A stretch of 64,000 nt of DNA from Dermacentor variabilis (Eukaryota > Arthropoda > Arachnida > Ixodida > Ixodidae), in NCBI RefSeq assembly GCF_050947875.1, contig NC_134569.1:262209100-262273099 (forward strand), in the 5' to 3' direction. Position 1 is the first letter of the stretch, and every line of letters starts with the position of its first letter. The position numbers and the translations under genes are program-made. Below the pieces are notes generated by a model. It did not search any database and had not been told where the DNA came from. It saw only the letters and a list, made by a program, of their open reading frames with translations. Shown in pieces: positions 10,740 to 20,874 of this stretch.

Positions 10740-12777
10740 TTACTTTTGCGTTGATATTGTCCACCAATCAGATAGCCTCCGTTTAGTTATTTCTACCTGT
10801 TCAAAGTCTATTCTACTTTCACTGTCTTTAAAACCGAAGGCTTTGAATAGTTCCCCGTTAGATTCAACTGCAGGGTGAAGTTGTTTACAAGCAAGTATCA
10901 GGTGTTCCGCCGTTTCCTCCTCCTCTTTACACGCCTCGCACACCAAATCTATCTCCTGGTATCTGGCTCGGTACGTTTTAGTCCTCAGTACACCTGTCCT
11001 GGCTTCGAACAACAATGAGCTTCCCTTAGAGTTATCGTAAATATTTTCTTTGGCTATTTCTTGCATAAACGTCCTGTATGTCTCCAATGCCGATTTGGTT
11101 TGCATCTCTGTACTCCACATATCCCTCTCTGCCTCCTTAACCTTTTTCTTGACAGATGATTCCTTACTTCTTCCCCCGCTACTGCCCAAGTATTTGCTTG
11201 TCAATTTTCTATTTCGCTTCCTCCACCTCGTGTCAACATTCCTCGTGTATAACTAACTGAAAACCTTCCTAGCCCACCGAATTTCCCCCATTTTTCTCAA
11301 TCGCTCCTCAAATGCTATCTTGCTACTAGCCTCTCTGCCCTCGAAAGAAGACCATCCCAGATCCCCCTGCACTCCAAGATTTGGTGTCTTGCCATGTGCT
11401 CCCAGAGCGAGCCTACCCACACCACGTTGCCTAATTTCCAACTGTTGCCGGGTCTCTGTTCTAATACATAGAACTGCATTGGCAAAAGTCAGGCCTGGTA
11501 CCATTACCCCCTTCCATATCCCTCGTACTACCTCGTACCTATTGTAGTTCCACAGTGCCCTACTCTTCATAATCGCTGCACTTCTGTTACCTTTAGTCGT
11601 TAGATATTTTTCGTACTCTGTCAGATACTCAATGCCATTATTTATCCACACCCCAAGGTACTTGTATTTATCGACTATCTCCAGCGTGGCCTCCTGTATC
11701 TTATGCTCGCCGCAACTGTTATCATTAAAAAATCATGACTGCTGATTTTTCTTTGCTAAACTTCAAGCCTAACCTGTCTCCTTCTGTACCACATATGTCC
11801 ATTAATTCCTGCACATCTTCTGCATTGTCAGCCATTAATACAATATCATCCGCGTACATCAGTCCTGGTAATGACTGTTCAATCAATTTTCCTTGCTTGA
11901 GAAATGATAGGTTGAAGCCGAGTCCGCTTTGCTGTATTTTGGCCTCTAGACCTTGTAGGTACAGCATAAACATCAGAGGTGACAATGGGCACCCCTGCCT
12001 AAGCCCCCGCCGAATCATCACAGGCTCCGAAACCTGCTTTTCCCATTGTATAATCACCCGGTTACCTTTATAGATATCTTTTCAGAAATTGGTTACTCCA
12101 TCTTGCACTCCTAAAGTTTCCAGAATGCCCCACAAGCCCTCTTGAAGTACACTGTCATAGGCTCCCTTGATGTCCAAAAAAGCCAGCCATAGGGGTCTGT
12201 GTTCCTTTTCAGCTATTTCAATGCACTGTGTTAGCGAGAACAGATTGTCTTCTAGCCTCCTATGCTTCCGGAACCCATTTTGTAGCTCTCCAAGTACCCC
12301 CTCGTTCTCTACCCATGCCTGCAGTCTGTCTTTTATAATCTGCATAACCACCCTGTAAACCACTGACGTCACTGTTATAGGCCGGTAGTTATTTATGTCA
12401 GCTTTGTCCCCCTTTCCCTTATATATCATTCTCATCCTACTTAGCCTCCATTCGTCAGGTACTTTACCATCCACCTCCCTCAATGCTTTCTTAGATTTCG
12501 GGCCCAATTTCTTTATTAACATAATTGGAATACCATCGGGGCCTGCCGATGTGCTACTTGGTACCCTCTTCTCCGCCGTTTCCCACTCTTTTTGTCCAAG
12601 CGAAAGCAGTGGGTTGACCGGGCTATCCCTCTCCGACGTACTGCATGTACCATTTGTCTGTTTTGTAAATTTTTCCCTCATCATGGTTCCTATATGCTCC
12701 ATTGCCGCCTCTCCTTCTAACCGTGTACCTTGAGCTGTTACTATATACCTCTGCTCTAGGCTTGTCCTATTACCCAA
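10740..12777 (-). pseudogene. LINE ORF2 reverse transcriptase and C-terminal region, frameshifted
   Basis: The RT continues from the endonuclease in broken frames. 12,777-12,082 carries YKGKGDKADINNYRPITVTS, the QNGFRKHRRLEDNLF block and AFLDIKGAYDSV. 12,057-11,725 carries RQGCPLSPLMFMLYL and the catalytic MYADDIVLMAD. 11,651-11,253 carries the C-terminal part (RGIWKGVMVPGLTF, GRLALGAHGKTPN), and 11,204-10,740 the final Cys/His motif (CEACKEEEETAEHLILAC). Frameshifts lie near 12,780-12,830, 12,060-12,080 and 11,710-11,725 (a T run). The last two pieces share one frame, separated by a stop near 11,253. It is dead as a single protein but nearly complete in content. Confidence 0.85.
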
Positions 12778-12782
12778 GGAGT

Positions 12783-14024
12783 TCAGATGCTGCCAGAATT
12801 TTCTAGCTGCCTGTTTATCTTTTTATTGCTTATTTTTGACAGCCATTGGGACCCTTTTGTCTTGATTTTCTCGTTGATCAAATAAGATGCTTCCCTTTTG
12901 CATTTTATGTAGTTTACCCATTTCCTCTCTACTTCTGCTTCAGGTTCTCCCTTACTTTTGGAATACCTGTGTTCCCTGGAGGCTTCCTGACGTTTCTTTA
13001 TGGCCTTCTTAACCTCTTCATCCCACCAGCTCTTGAGTTTTCGTATCCCTTGCCTTGTTTTCCTGACTCGCGCCTTACCTAGCTCACGCTTTAACTTTGG
13101 GTAAGTCCAATCAGTTTCAGTACTCTCTGATATTTCCTCTTCAATTTGTTTGGCCGCTATTTCCACTTCGTCTTCTGAGCAAAAAACCACATCTGGCGTT
13201 TCCTCGCGCGTCGTTCGTGCTTTAGTTTCCCTCTTAAAACTCTTAAAACTCAACTTGATACGTTTGTGGTCGCTACCTATACTTCTGGAGCCCTGTTCAT
13301 CTATAATCATGGCTCCTAATCTATCGTACATCCTATGTGACATCAACGCATAATCTATTGTCGAGTGTCGACCCCCTACCTCCCATGTTATGATCCCGTC
13401 ACACTTTTCAGTAGAGTTACAGACAACTAAGTTAAGCCTCTCACACATATCCAGCAGCATGTTACCTGTGGAGTCTGTGTACCCATCCATATCTTCAACA
13501 TGTGCATTCATGTCTCCTAATAAAATTACTTCACATCCTTTTCCTAGCTCATTGATGTCTGCTGCTATACAGTCCAACATTTTTTTGTTTTCCTCTTTAG
13601 CATTTGATCCTGTCCAAAGGTATACAAAGCCCAGAAGTGTTTTCGCCCCTGCTACTTTTCCTTCTAGCCATAAATGCTCCTTGCATTCCTGTTTGACCCT
13701 TTGCCAATTTGTATTTTTATGAATGAATGCTCCAATTCCCCCACCCTTTCTGCTACCCTGCACTCTGTCGCAGTATTCCCATGCATAATCAGGGTTACAG
13801 GGCGGTTGTTCCATGTCCCTAAGATGTGTCTCTACAAACCCATAAACCATTAAGTTCTCGTGCCTTAGTTGTTCTTCGATTTCCTCCCATTTTAGCCTAT
13901 TTCTGCCACCTTGCATGTTAATGAACCCTATGTCTAACTTAATTTGGCTCTTGCGCTTATTCCTGTCACCTCTCCTACAGTACCGATGTTCGCGTGTTTG
14001 TGGCTCCTGCCTCGAATCGTCCAC
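12783..14024 (-). CDS. LINE ORF2 N-terminal apurinic-type endonuclease
   Basis: These 413 codons encode the endonuclease/exonuclease/phosphatase domain that nicks the target for reverse transcription. Visible motifs are FINMQGGRNRLKW (Asn block) near residue 33, FVETHLRDMEQ (catalytic Glu) near 63, LLGDMNAHVED (Asp-x-Asn) near 166 and SIGSDHKRIKL (terminal Ser-Asp-His) near 248. A basic linker toward the RT follows. The frame is closed by a frameshift just before the RT, so the downstream coding region at 12,777 continues the same protein. The frame stays open upstream of 14,024 into ORF1, so the true start is uncertain. Confidence 0.88.
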   Translation of the reverse strand: MDDSRQEPQTREHRYCRRGDRNKRKSQIKLDIGFINMQGGRNRLKWEEIEEQLRHENLMVYGFVETHLRDMEQPPCNPDYAWEYCDRVQGSRKGGGIGAFIHKNTNWQRVKQECKEHLWLEGKVAGAKTLLGFVYLWTGSNAKEENKKMLDCIAADINELGKGCEVILLGDMNAHVEDMDGYTDSTGNMLLDMCERLNLVVCNSTEKCDGIITWEVGGRHSTIDYALMSHRMYDRLGAMIIDEQGSRSIGSDHKRIKLSFKSFKRETKARTTREETPDVVFCSEDEVEIAAKQIEEEISESTETDWTYPKLKRELGKARVRKTRQGIRKLKSWWDEEVKKAIKKRQEASREHRYSKSKGEPEAEVERKWVNYIKCKREASYLINEKIKTKGSQWLSKISNKKINRQLENSGSI

Positions 14025-14026
14025 GC

Positions 14027-15265
14027 CTACACTGCTTCTTTCAGGGCTCTGGGTCCCCCTAAAAAAGCTGTTGCCTGGCGACCCATCCTGCCCCCTATCC
14101 TTTTGCCAGTGGCACCACTGTAGTGAATACCATCCTGCACAAAAGGTCGGAAGCCGGTTCCGTACACGTCCCTGTTGACCTCCATCACGCTGTACCCGAG
14201 TCGTCCGCTCAGACTCCTAATGACCCGATTGGCCTCAACCACCCTCCTTTCTACCTGGTAAGCCTGGCCCTGGGCCTCTGGGATAGTGCATATGGTCACA
14301 TGCACCCTCCCGGAGGCCTCTCTAAGCTTACTCAGCCCAGTCTCAATGTGCCTCTCAAGGTCCTGGCTTCTCCCCTTAAGCACGTCCTTGAGCCCAGAAT
14401 GCATAATGACCAAGCTGTCGCTCTCCGTGCTGACACCAACTACTTCCCGCGCCTTGGTCATTGCTTCCGCCATACCCTTGCCCGCTTGCCCCTCCACCTG
14501 TACTGGCCCGTCCGCCTTCACTCTCGCCATCACGCCCTGTTCGGCCCTCCCCACATTGGAGTCCCCTATCACCAGGACCCTTCTACGTGCAAACCGTTCG
14601 ACTGCAGCCTGTGCCTGCTGCCCCTCCCTTTGCGCCCGCTGGCGCCCCTGTGGCTGCAGCGTCGCCTCACTCGGGGCGCGTTGTGCAGCTTCACTATAAC
14701 TACGCCGTTTCACCGGCGGCGAGCTGACGACGGCTTGCTTTGGCTCCCTGCCTCCCACTTCGCCTGTAGGGTCTACCCTACTTTCCGAGTTTTTGCCAAC
14801 ACTTTGTTGTCCTGACCCGACCTTCTCCGCTGCCCGCGTCTCCAGCGCGTCGAGCCGCCTTTCCAGTTCGGCGCTCCTTTCTTTTTCTGCCTCAAGCTCG
14901 GCCACGGTCCTTACTAACTGCGCGGCCTGGGCCGCCTCCACCTTGACAAAATTGTCAACTTTCGCCTGCAGTGCTACCCGCTTCTCCTGTTCCTCCCTCA
15001 GTTCTGCCTTAAGCTCGTCGAACTTAGCCGCCCAATTCCCTTCCAGTTTTTGTACGGCTTCCCTGACGTCCTCGCACGACCTGCACGTGAAGCTAGACCC
15101 CTCCGCGTCTGCTAAATTCTGGAACTTAGTTTCGTCGAGGAGGCACCATCGCAGGCACTCGTCGCACTGCACTTGCTCCCCGTCCCCCGCGGCCTTCGCG
15201 TTCTTCGATTTCATCGCTAGGCCTACGTCCCGAGGCCCAACGAGGAACTTCGCCAAATCACTCAA
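14027..15265 (-). CDS. LINE ORF1 with coiled coil and SGNH-type esterase domain
   Basis: The 412-residue protein opens with a Cys-rich finger (VQCDECLRWCLLDE ... FTCRSCEDV, residues about 32-66), then a Glu/Lys/Ala-rich coiled coil (about 75-150). A Gln/Ala/Arg-rich linker leads to an SGNH-hydrolase-like domain: RRVLVIGDSNVGR near residue 228 (Ser block), an MHSGLKDVLKG block near 290 and DGIHYSGATG near 380 (Asp-x-x-His block). Esterase-type ORF1 proteins are known in CR1/L2-type LINEs and may bind RNA or lipid. The frame is intact and ends 3 bp before the listed ORF2 start. The pairing with this RT type is unusual enough to flag. Confidence 0.8.
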   Translation of the reverse strand: MSDLAKFLVGPRDVGLAMKSKNAKAAGDGEQVQCDECLRWCLLDETKFQNLADAEGSSFTCRSCEDVREAVQKLEGNWAAKFDELKAELREEQEKRVALQAKVDNFVKVEAAQAAQLVRTVAELEAEKERSAELERRLDALETRAAEKVGSGQQSVGKNSESRVDPTGEVGGREPKQAVVSSPPVKRRSYSEAAQRAPSEATLQPQGRQRAQREGQQAQAAVERFARRRVLVIGDSNVGRAEQGVMARVKADGPVQVEGQAGKGMAEAMTKAREVVGVSTESDSLVIMHSGLKDVLKGRSQDLERHIETGLSKLREASGRVHVTICTIPEAQGQAYQVERRVVEANRVIRSLSGRLGYSVMEVNRDVYGTGFRPFVQDGIHYSGATGKRIGGRMGRQATAFLGGPRALKEAV

Positions 15266-15741
15266 GCAAAGCCGACCTCGACCGCTATCCCAAATTAAAA
15301 TAAAGAATTGTCACTTCCTACCCCATGCAAGAATCTGAGGAGCTAGCTGAAATAATTAACGAGGCCTAACTAACTAACAGCCCATGCTTTAGTGGCGTCA
15401 TCTGGCGGCGTCGACGTGAGATGCCACACCCGCGGGCTCTCCCTGACCCCACTACCCCCTTCTAGTTCACTATAGTACGAGAAATGCACGCGCATGCAGT
15501 GGTCTGGGTTGCCAACGTTACGGTGGGCCGTCGCCATCAGCAGCGACACGGCGCTGTGATGACGTTTCAATCTCGTCGGCTGCTCCGCCGACAGGGCTCG
15601 GAGCGCCTCGGAGCGCTCCAAGATGGAGGAGGCAAATCGAGAAGAATCAACCGAACGCAGGGCGCGCACCCTCTTTCAACCACCCGAAGGCAACGCCGCT
15701 CGCGACAACGCTCAGAAACGACCAGCCGAAGAAGGCATAAG

Positions 15742-16585
15742 TAAAGCTGGAAGTTGGCGTTGCTCTGCCATCATATCGGGCCAGTTCTCCTCTCTTGTTT
15801 ACATTTCTCGCGAAACCACGCCGCGCTGCGCCGCTACCGGCCTGCTCGGACGCGTGCGCTCCGCAGCAATCACGGAGGAAGGAAACTCAGGAGAGGCCCT
15901 CACGTCACTGCAAAATGGCTGCGTTCGGATGGGTGCTGCCATGGAGGAAGGAAACTGAGGAGAGGCCCTACCCCCTCCGCGCGCTAGGAGAAAAGTGTGG
16001 AAGAAGTGACGTAGTAGGTTCTTCTCTTTTTTGCTGATTTTTTATTTCTTTGCCGTAGAGGCCACGCCTTTCGGGCCACAATGGCGGCTCTGTTTTGGTT
16101 CTGTGCGCTCACACGTTTTGCTCCGTAGGTTTCGCACCGTGGCAAAGGCGCCGTGTGGGCAGGTTTTCGTTGGTCTCCGTGTTTTGTTGCGCTGCGCTAT
16201 CTGGACCGTGCTCTTCCGTATGTTGCTGTGGCCAGGTGGGACAGGAGGAACTAAAGTTCGTGAAATGAACGCGCATGCATCGCTGTACGCAATGTACCGC
16301 ACCACGGCAATGGCAACGGACGAAGGAATATCCGCGGGAAATTTTGCCCTCTTTGGAGGAATCATTCTAACGTGCTAACGATTGTTTATTATTGGTGCGG
16401 AGCGCGCGGGTCCGAGCAGTACGGTTGCGCGCAGCGCGGCGTGGTTTCGCGAGAAATGTAAACAAGAGAGGAGAGCTGGCCCGATAGGCGGAGCAACGCC
16501 ATGAGCAGCGCCAACTGCTTTAGTTTCACAAAGAGTGACGTCAGGGCCTCTCCTTAGTTTTCTTCCTCCGTGGGTGCTGCTCACG
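15742..16585. repeat. Inverted repeat with arms of about 170 bp
   Basis: The text at about 15,742-15,905 (including GTTTACATTTCTCGCGAAAC and GGAGGAAGGAAACTCAGGAG) recurs inverted at about 16,395-16,585. A third partial copy of the GGAAACTGAGGAGAGGCCCT block lies at 15,946-15,972. Arms are diverged. The enclosed 490 bp has no gene. Probably a non-autonomous TIR element. Confidence 0.65.
16050..16165. repeat. Dispersed repeat shared with 30.7-30.85 kb
   Basis: The block holding TCGGGCCACAATG, GCGCTCACACGT and TTGCTCCGTAGGTTTCG is found on the opposite strand at about 30,730-30,845. It lies inside the inverted repeat at 15,742-16,585 and carries no coding signal. Confidence 0.7.
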
Positions 16586-16589
16586 ATGG

Positions 16590-17600
16590 AAGAATACTTT
16601 AGGTGATCGAACGACGCCGGGAGCCGCAGCGTGCCAATGCTCTGCTTTCAAAGCGCGCCACCAGTGGCGCTTCAACTGAGGCCCTCGGTGTTCCGTAGGC
16701 GCCTGAAAGCAGACGGCGGACGCGCAATTTGCCGCGCTAGCCCCTGCACCGATTGAAGCTGTAACTTCAGCCGCCCGCGCAAAGTCCATCAAATATGTGT
16801 TCACTGACGGCTCTTATATGCCCACTTTAAAGAACGCCGGGCTAGGTGAAATAACCATGTATCGTCGCTGTTTCAGCCTGTGTTAAAAAGCAGCACGTAG
16901 AAGTCCCGATCAAAATTTTACGGGACGCATATTTTCAGAAAAATGTTTATTGTAGCTCTACAGTTAAACCGCGTTAGTTGCGTGGTATTGCTACAAGCAG
17001 ATAGCGCATGCCAAACCGCTCATACCTTGACACATTTCTGGCGACTGCAGACTATGCAGCATATAAATTCTTTCCGAGCACTCGATCGCGTTCCTCAAAA
17101 TTTCGGGCGTGATAGTACATAGTTACAATGGGCGCTTTGAATTCACTTACATTGTATGTGCAATACTATTTCCACGAATTACCGAAAAGGCTTCATATGT
17201 TTCGTGTACGTCTCAAAAGAACAGTCAAAACCGTGTGCGGCATTAGGTGAAGGCGATTTACCGACGTGGCTGCGCCAGTTTCAACGGAGTGATTCCGCGG
17301 TCCTTTATCTGTTCTGCACACCTAATGAAACCTACTTACGAGCATGTTTTCAAGCAGTGTAATCACCCCATTTAGCACTGGTAGAGAAATTGATGCACCA
17401 GCTGCTTTATGTAACCACCAAGAAGGTATGTACAGTCCCGGGCAGAACATCATGATGAGACCTTATTTCTCAGGTTTGCAAATAAGTAAGAAGAGCACAA
17501 AGCAGTTTCCCATCGCACAGCCGCATAAAGCTGATCAAATTACTAACCCACAAAGCAAGTACGACTGTCTCGTAGCGAAGGTGTCAGCAGAACAGAGCAG
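16590..17600. other. 1 kb without recognisable gene
   Basis: No protein similarity, RNA gene or repeat boundary is recognised. The longest frames are about 85 codons and look like chance. Confidence 0.45.
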
Positions 17601-17798
17601 GCGCTGGCAGGCGTGCGGGCACCAGCGGCAAGCACAGAGGATGGATGATTCAAAGGTAGGAGCGTCCCCTTTGAAACGGGGTGATGGTAGTTGCCACCAT
17701 GCTCAGCTTTTTATTTTGCCTTTTATTTTTGTTTACCTGTGCTGTGTGTTATTAAAATTCGCGATTTTCTTTAAATACGTCTTCCTAACCTTTTAACC

Positions 17799-19405
17799 TC
17801 ATGTCAACTCTCTGCTTTTGAGCCACCAATCCTGCAATCGCTTTTTGATAATTTCCACCGCATATTTATTTACATGACTATTGTTATCTCTGAACCCTAG
17901 GGCCTCAGGGAGCGTTACTGTGGCCGCATCGACATAGGGATTGATACCATCACATTTTAGTATGAGGTGTTCCATTGTTTCTACATATTTACCACACACA
18001 GTACATGTGTCTTCTTCTTCGTTAAATTTCTTTTTATAGCTCCGCGTGCGAAGACATCCTGATCTAGCTTCAAAGAGTAGGGCACTGCCTCTTGAGTTAT
18101 CACAAAACGCTTCCTTCCGAATCTGCTGTTTCCAGTATAGATATAGCTCCACACTATGCTTCTTTAATTTCCATTGAATTTATCGAATTTTTACCTTCTG
18201 CGTTTTTAACCTGTCGTTTAATGATCTGTCTTTCTCCGTCCTCGTGTCTGGCATACTTACTGGTTAGCTTCCTAGTTCTTTTCCGCCATTGTGAGTGAAC
18301 GCTCTTTCTGTATAGGTATTTAATACCTTAGCTGCCCACCTGTTATCGTCCAATTTCCTCAGGCGTTTTTCGTATAGGATTTTACTCTGAGCTTCCCGTC
18401 TTTTGAACGATGCCCAGCCCATATTCCCCCGTACTGCTTCGTTAGAGGTTTTCCCGTGGGCACCTAGTGCTAATCTTTTCACAGCTCTCTGATTTACTTC
18501 TAGTCTCGACTGAACCTCTGCCGTTAAACACAGGACCGCATTCCCGAAAGTAAGCCCCGGCACCATTACTCCCTTCCAAATGCCTCTCAGTACCTCATAC
18601 CTGTTGTACCGCCACAATGCCCTATGTTTCATTATCCCGACATCTCTTGCTATGAGAGACTGTCCGTGCTTTTCCATGTACATCTACCCTTTGTTTATCC
18701 ATACCCCGAGATATTTGTATTCGGGCACTCGGGGTATTTCACGGCCTTGTATTGTAAGCTCCTGATCAGTTGTATCATTGAAAAACATCCCAGCGGACTT
18801 AGCTGCACTAAAACTGAAACCTAAACTGTCTCCTGTCTCCACACTAATTTGCCAGAGTTTGCAAATCTTCCTGGCTATCTGCTAATAGTACAATATCGTC
18901 CGCATACATAAAACCCGGTAGTCGTTGCTCAACAACCTTTCCGCCTAATCTGTACAACAGATTATACCCTAGATTGCTTCGTTGTAACTTTCTTTCCATA
19001 CTTATCATATAAAGCATGAACAGCAGCGGTGATAGAGGACAACCTTGTCTTAATCCTTGGTGTACCTCGACAGTTGTCGTACTCTTAATTCCTTCCCATG
19101 TTATTTCAACTTTATTTTCTCGATATATTTCCTGTAGAAAATCAATTACCTCATGACCGATACCTTCATCTTTTAATATGTTCCACAGGAGTTCCCTGTT
19201 GACGTTGTCGTATGCACCGCTTATGTCCAGGAAGGCTAAATACACAGGTCTATTTTCCGTCTTAGCTATTTCTATGCACTGGGTAAGCACGAACAGGCGC
19301 TCATCTAAGCGCCTGCCACTTCTGAACCCGTTCTGAAGTTATCCGAGTATTCTAGTACTTTCTACCCATGAGTGCATTTTTAATTTCACCGCCTGCATTG
19401 CCAGC
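17799..19405 (-). pseudogene. LINE reverse transcriptase, 3' half, frameshifted
   Basis: Minus-strand pieces match the LINE at 10.6-15.4 kb in order. 19,400-18,844 carries QNGFRSGRRLDERL, AFLDISGAYDNVN, LRQGCPLSPLLFMLYM and the catalytic MYADDIVLLAD. 18,683-18,264 carries RGIWKGVMVPGLTFGNAV and KRLALGAHGKTSN. 18,152-17,799 carries the terminal finger (CTVCGKYVETMEHLILKC). It begins abruptly inside the RT at about 19,405, where an ACACAC run meets 18S sequence. A stop interrupts ILGxLQNGF near 19,339, and frameshifts separate the pieces. Related to, but clearly diverged from, the 10.6-kb element. Confidence 0.85.
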
Positions 19406-19415
19406 ACACACACAC

Positions 19416-19421
19416 ATCATT

Positions 19422-19467
<46 letters not shown>

Positions 19468-19837
19468 ATCAACGCGAGCTTATGACTCGCGCTTACTCGG
19501 AATTCCTCGTTCAAGGGGAACAATTGCAAGCCCCTATCCCAATCACGAAAGAAGTTCCACGGGTTACCCAGTCTTTCCAGACAGGGATAAAGACACGCTG
19601 CTTCCTTCAGTGTAGCGCGCGTGCGGCCCCGGACATCTAAGGGCATCACAGACCTGTTATTGCTCTGTTTCGTGCGGCTCCTAAGAAGGTTGTAAGGTGC
19701 TGGGAACCCCGCACCTATTTAATAGGCTAGAGTCTCGTTCGTTATCGGAATTAACCAGACAAATCGCTCCACCAACTGAGAACGGCCATGCACCACCATC
19801 CACCGATTCAAGAAAGAGCTCTCAATCTGTCAATCCT
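19416..19837 (-). rRNA. 18S rRNA fragment (pseudogene)
   Basis: The plus strand reads as the reverse complement of the 3' third of eukaryotic 18S rRNA. It includes the universal small-subunit site GACGGGCGGTGTGTACAA (19,436-19,453), the GGGTTACCCAGTC block, CATCTAAGGGCATCACAGAC, TAATAGGCTAGAGTCTCGTT and GCTCTCAATCTGTCAATCC. The very 3' end of 18S and everything 5' of this segment are absent. A block of roughly 15-20 bases normally present after GTGCGGCT is missing near 19,680, and single-base differences from the usual sequence are seen (for example GAAAGAAGTTCC). It is therefore not a working rDNA copy. Confidence 0.92.
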
Positions 19838-19990
19838 CCTGTCAATCAGCGTTTCCTTGCTTCTTGGGTCAAGTTCATTAACTTGATTGGAATTTTGTCT
19901 ATCCCACTGGCAGGCGTGCGGGCACCAGCGGGAAGCAAAGCGGGCACTAGAGTTACTGTATATGCTACCAAAGGTAGCAGAGTTGCGCGT

Positions 19991-20870
19991 AGGTCCGCCA
20001 TCTTGCCTGGGAAGCAATCAAATCTACGCGGCGAAGCCGCACTCCATTTTTGCAGGCGAAATGCCTACCGTATCGTCGATCGACCGTGGGCGCTTTTGCA
20101 TCGCTTGTGGACTGCTTTTCCGTCTAATGTCAAACAAAGCGCATCGAAACAGCTGACTGCATAAAATCGACAAGAAAAAGGCGCCGATATCCCCACCGAA
20201 GCTTCGGCCTAGCGTATCCGCCGAGTCCGTCTGCATGCTCTTGGCGCGCCTATGCTCAGGAATCAAGAAGTCTAACAAGGATAAATCACTCTATATTTCA
20301 GCTTTCGCATCGGTGTTCTCAAATAAACAATTTTTTCATGTTTACAGTGCCAGCACAAGTAGCGATGAGCGCCGATGTGACGCGTCATAAACACAGGTAT
20401 ATATGCGCAGTCGCCGAAGGCTACCGGCACTAGCCTGCGCTTCTCTGACGAAGATATATGACTAGACCAACGTGTCGACTGAAAGGCATCACTGAACTGA
20501 GAAAACGTTGCATATCCTTCGCGTGAAGAACAAGAAACAGCTATCCAAATCTGTAGTAACAGCCCATACAGCGTCCCGGGTCGGCGGTTCATTTAGGACT
20601 TTTTTTCGAAGTTAAAATGCCAGTCGCAAGTGAAAATCGATGTTGTGGCACTTCCGAGCATGCAACTGAATACGGAAAGCAAAATTTTCTTTGTGGTACA
20701 TGCGTGAGTTTTAGTTGCTGGGCGATAGCACATCTACCATGACTAAGCGAGACGCATCTCTTTAAAGCTAAACCTGCTTCGCGGTCCTTGACATGGCAAA
20801 TTATCCGCTCATGTTCGCCTCCTGGCGTGGCGTAGAGGAAGAAGAAGAGGCTTGTTCGAACGGCCACGTT
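19991..20870. other. Unassigned inner part of element A
   Basis: A short frame begins MPTVSSIDRGRFCIACGLLF near 20,059 but stops after about 30 codons. Otherwise there is no recognisable coding signal. It probably combines the element's subterminal DNA and the 5' UTR of the inserted LINE. Confidence 0.35.
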
Positions 20871-20874
20871 TGCG

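Larger units (their letters stand above)
10626..15369 (-). mobile_element. Near full-length two-ORF LINE
   Basis: On the minus strand the element runs from a 5' UTR near 15,369 through ORF1 (15,265-14,027), endonuclease (14,024-12,783) and a frameshifted RT region to a 3' UTR ending in repeated ATCC units (10,626-10,645 on the plus strand reads GGATGGATGG). ORF1 and ORF2 abut within a few bases. The 3' UTR text is echoed at the end of the chimeric LINE at 17,637. The clade is not certain; the RT resembles tick LINEs of the I/Jockey group. Confidence 0.85.
7522..15464 (+). mobile_element. P-like (THAP) DNA transposon, split by a LINE
   Basis: A terminal text starting TAGAAGGGGGTAGTGGG at 7,522 is repeated inverted at about 15,440-15,464. 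Inside lie a decayed P/THAP9-type transposase, a tandem array derived from its 3' end, and a minus-strand LINE (about 10,626-15,369) that accounts for most of the length. The ends match for about 25 bp. I could not find a matching 8-bp target duplication, so the right end could belong to another copy of the family. Confidence 0.45.
17604..19940 (-). mobile_element. Chimeric retrocopy: truncated LINE joined to 18S rRNA
   Basis: A 34-bp direct repeat brackets the unit at 17,604-17,637 and 19,907-19,940 with 2 mismatches; both begin CTGGCAGGCGTGCGGGCACC. Read on the minus strand, the insert is 69 bp of unknown origin (19,906-19,838), an 18S rRNA segment in sense (19,837-19,416), a 5'-truncated LINE RT region in sense (about 19,411-17,799) and a LINE 3' UTR ending in ATCC units abutting the repeat. 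This is the layout expected when a LINE reverse transcriptase jumps from its own RNA to rRNA during target-primed insertion. Confidence 0.75.

Noticed and set aside
19368..20164. Open frames of 69-155 codons over and beside the 18S segment
   Set aside because: The frames over 19,416-19,837 are translations of rRNA antisense or sense DNA, and those beyond it have no support.
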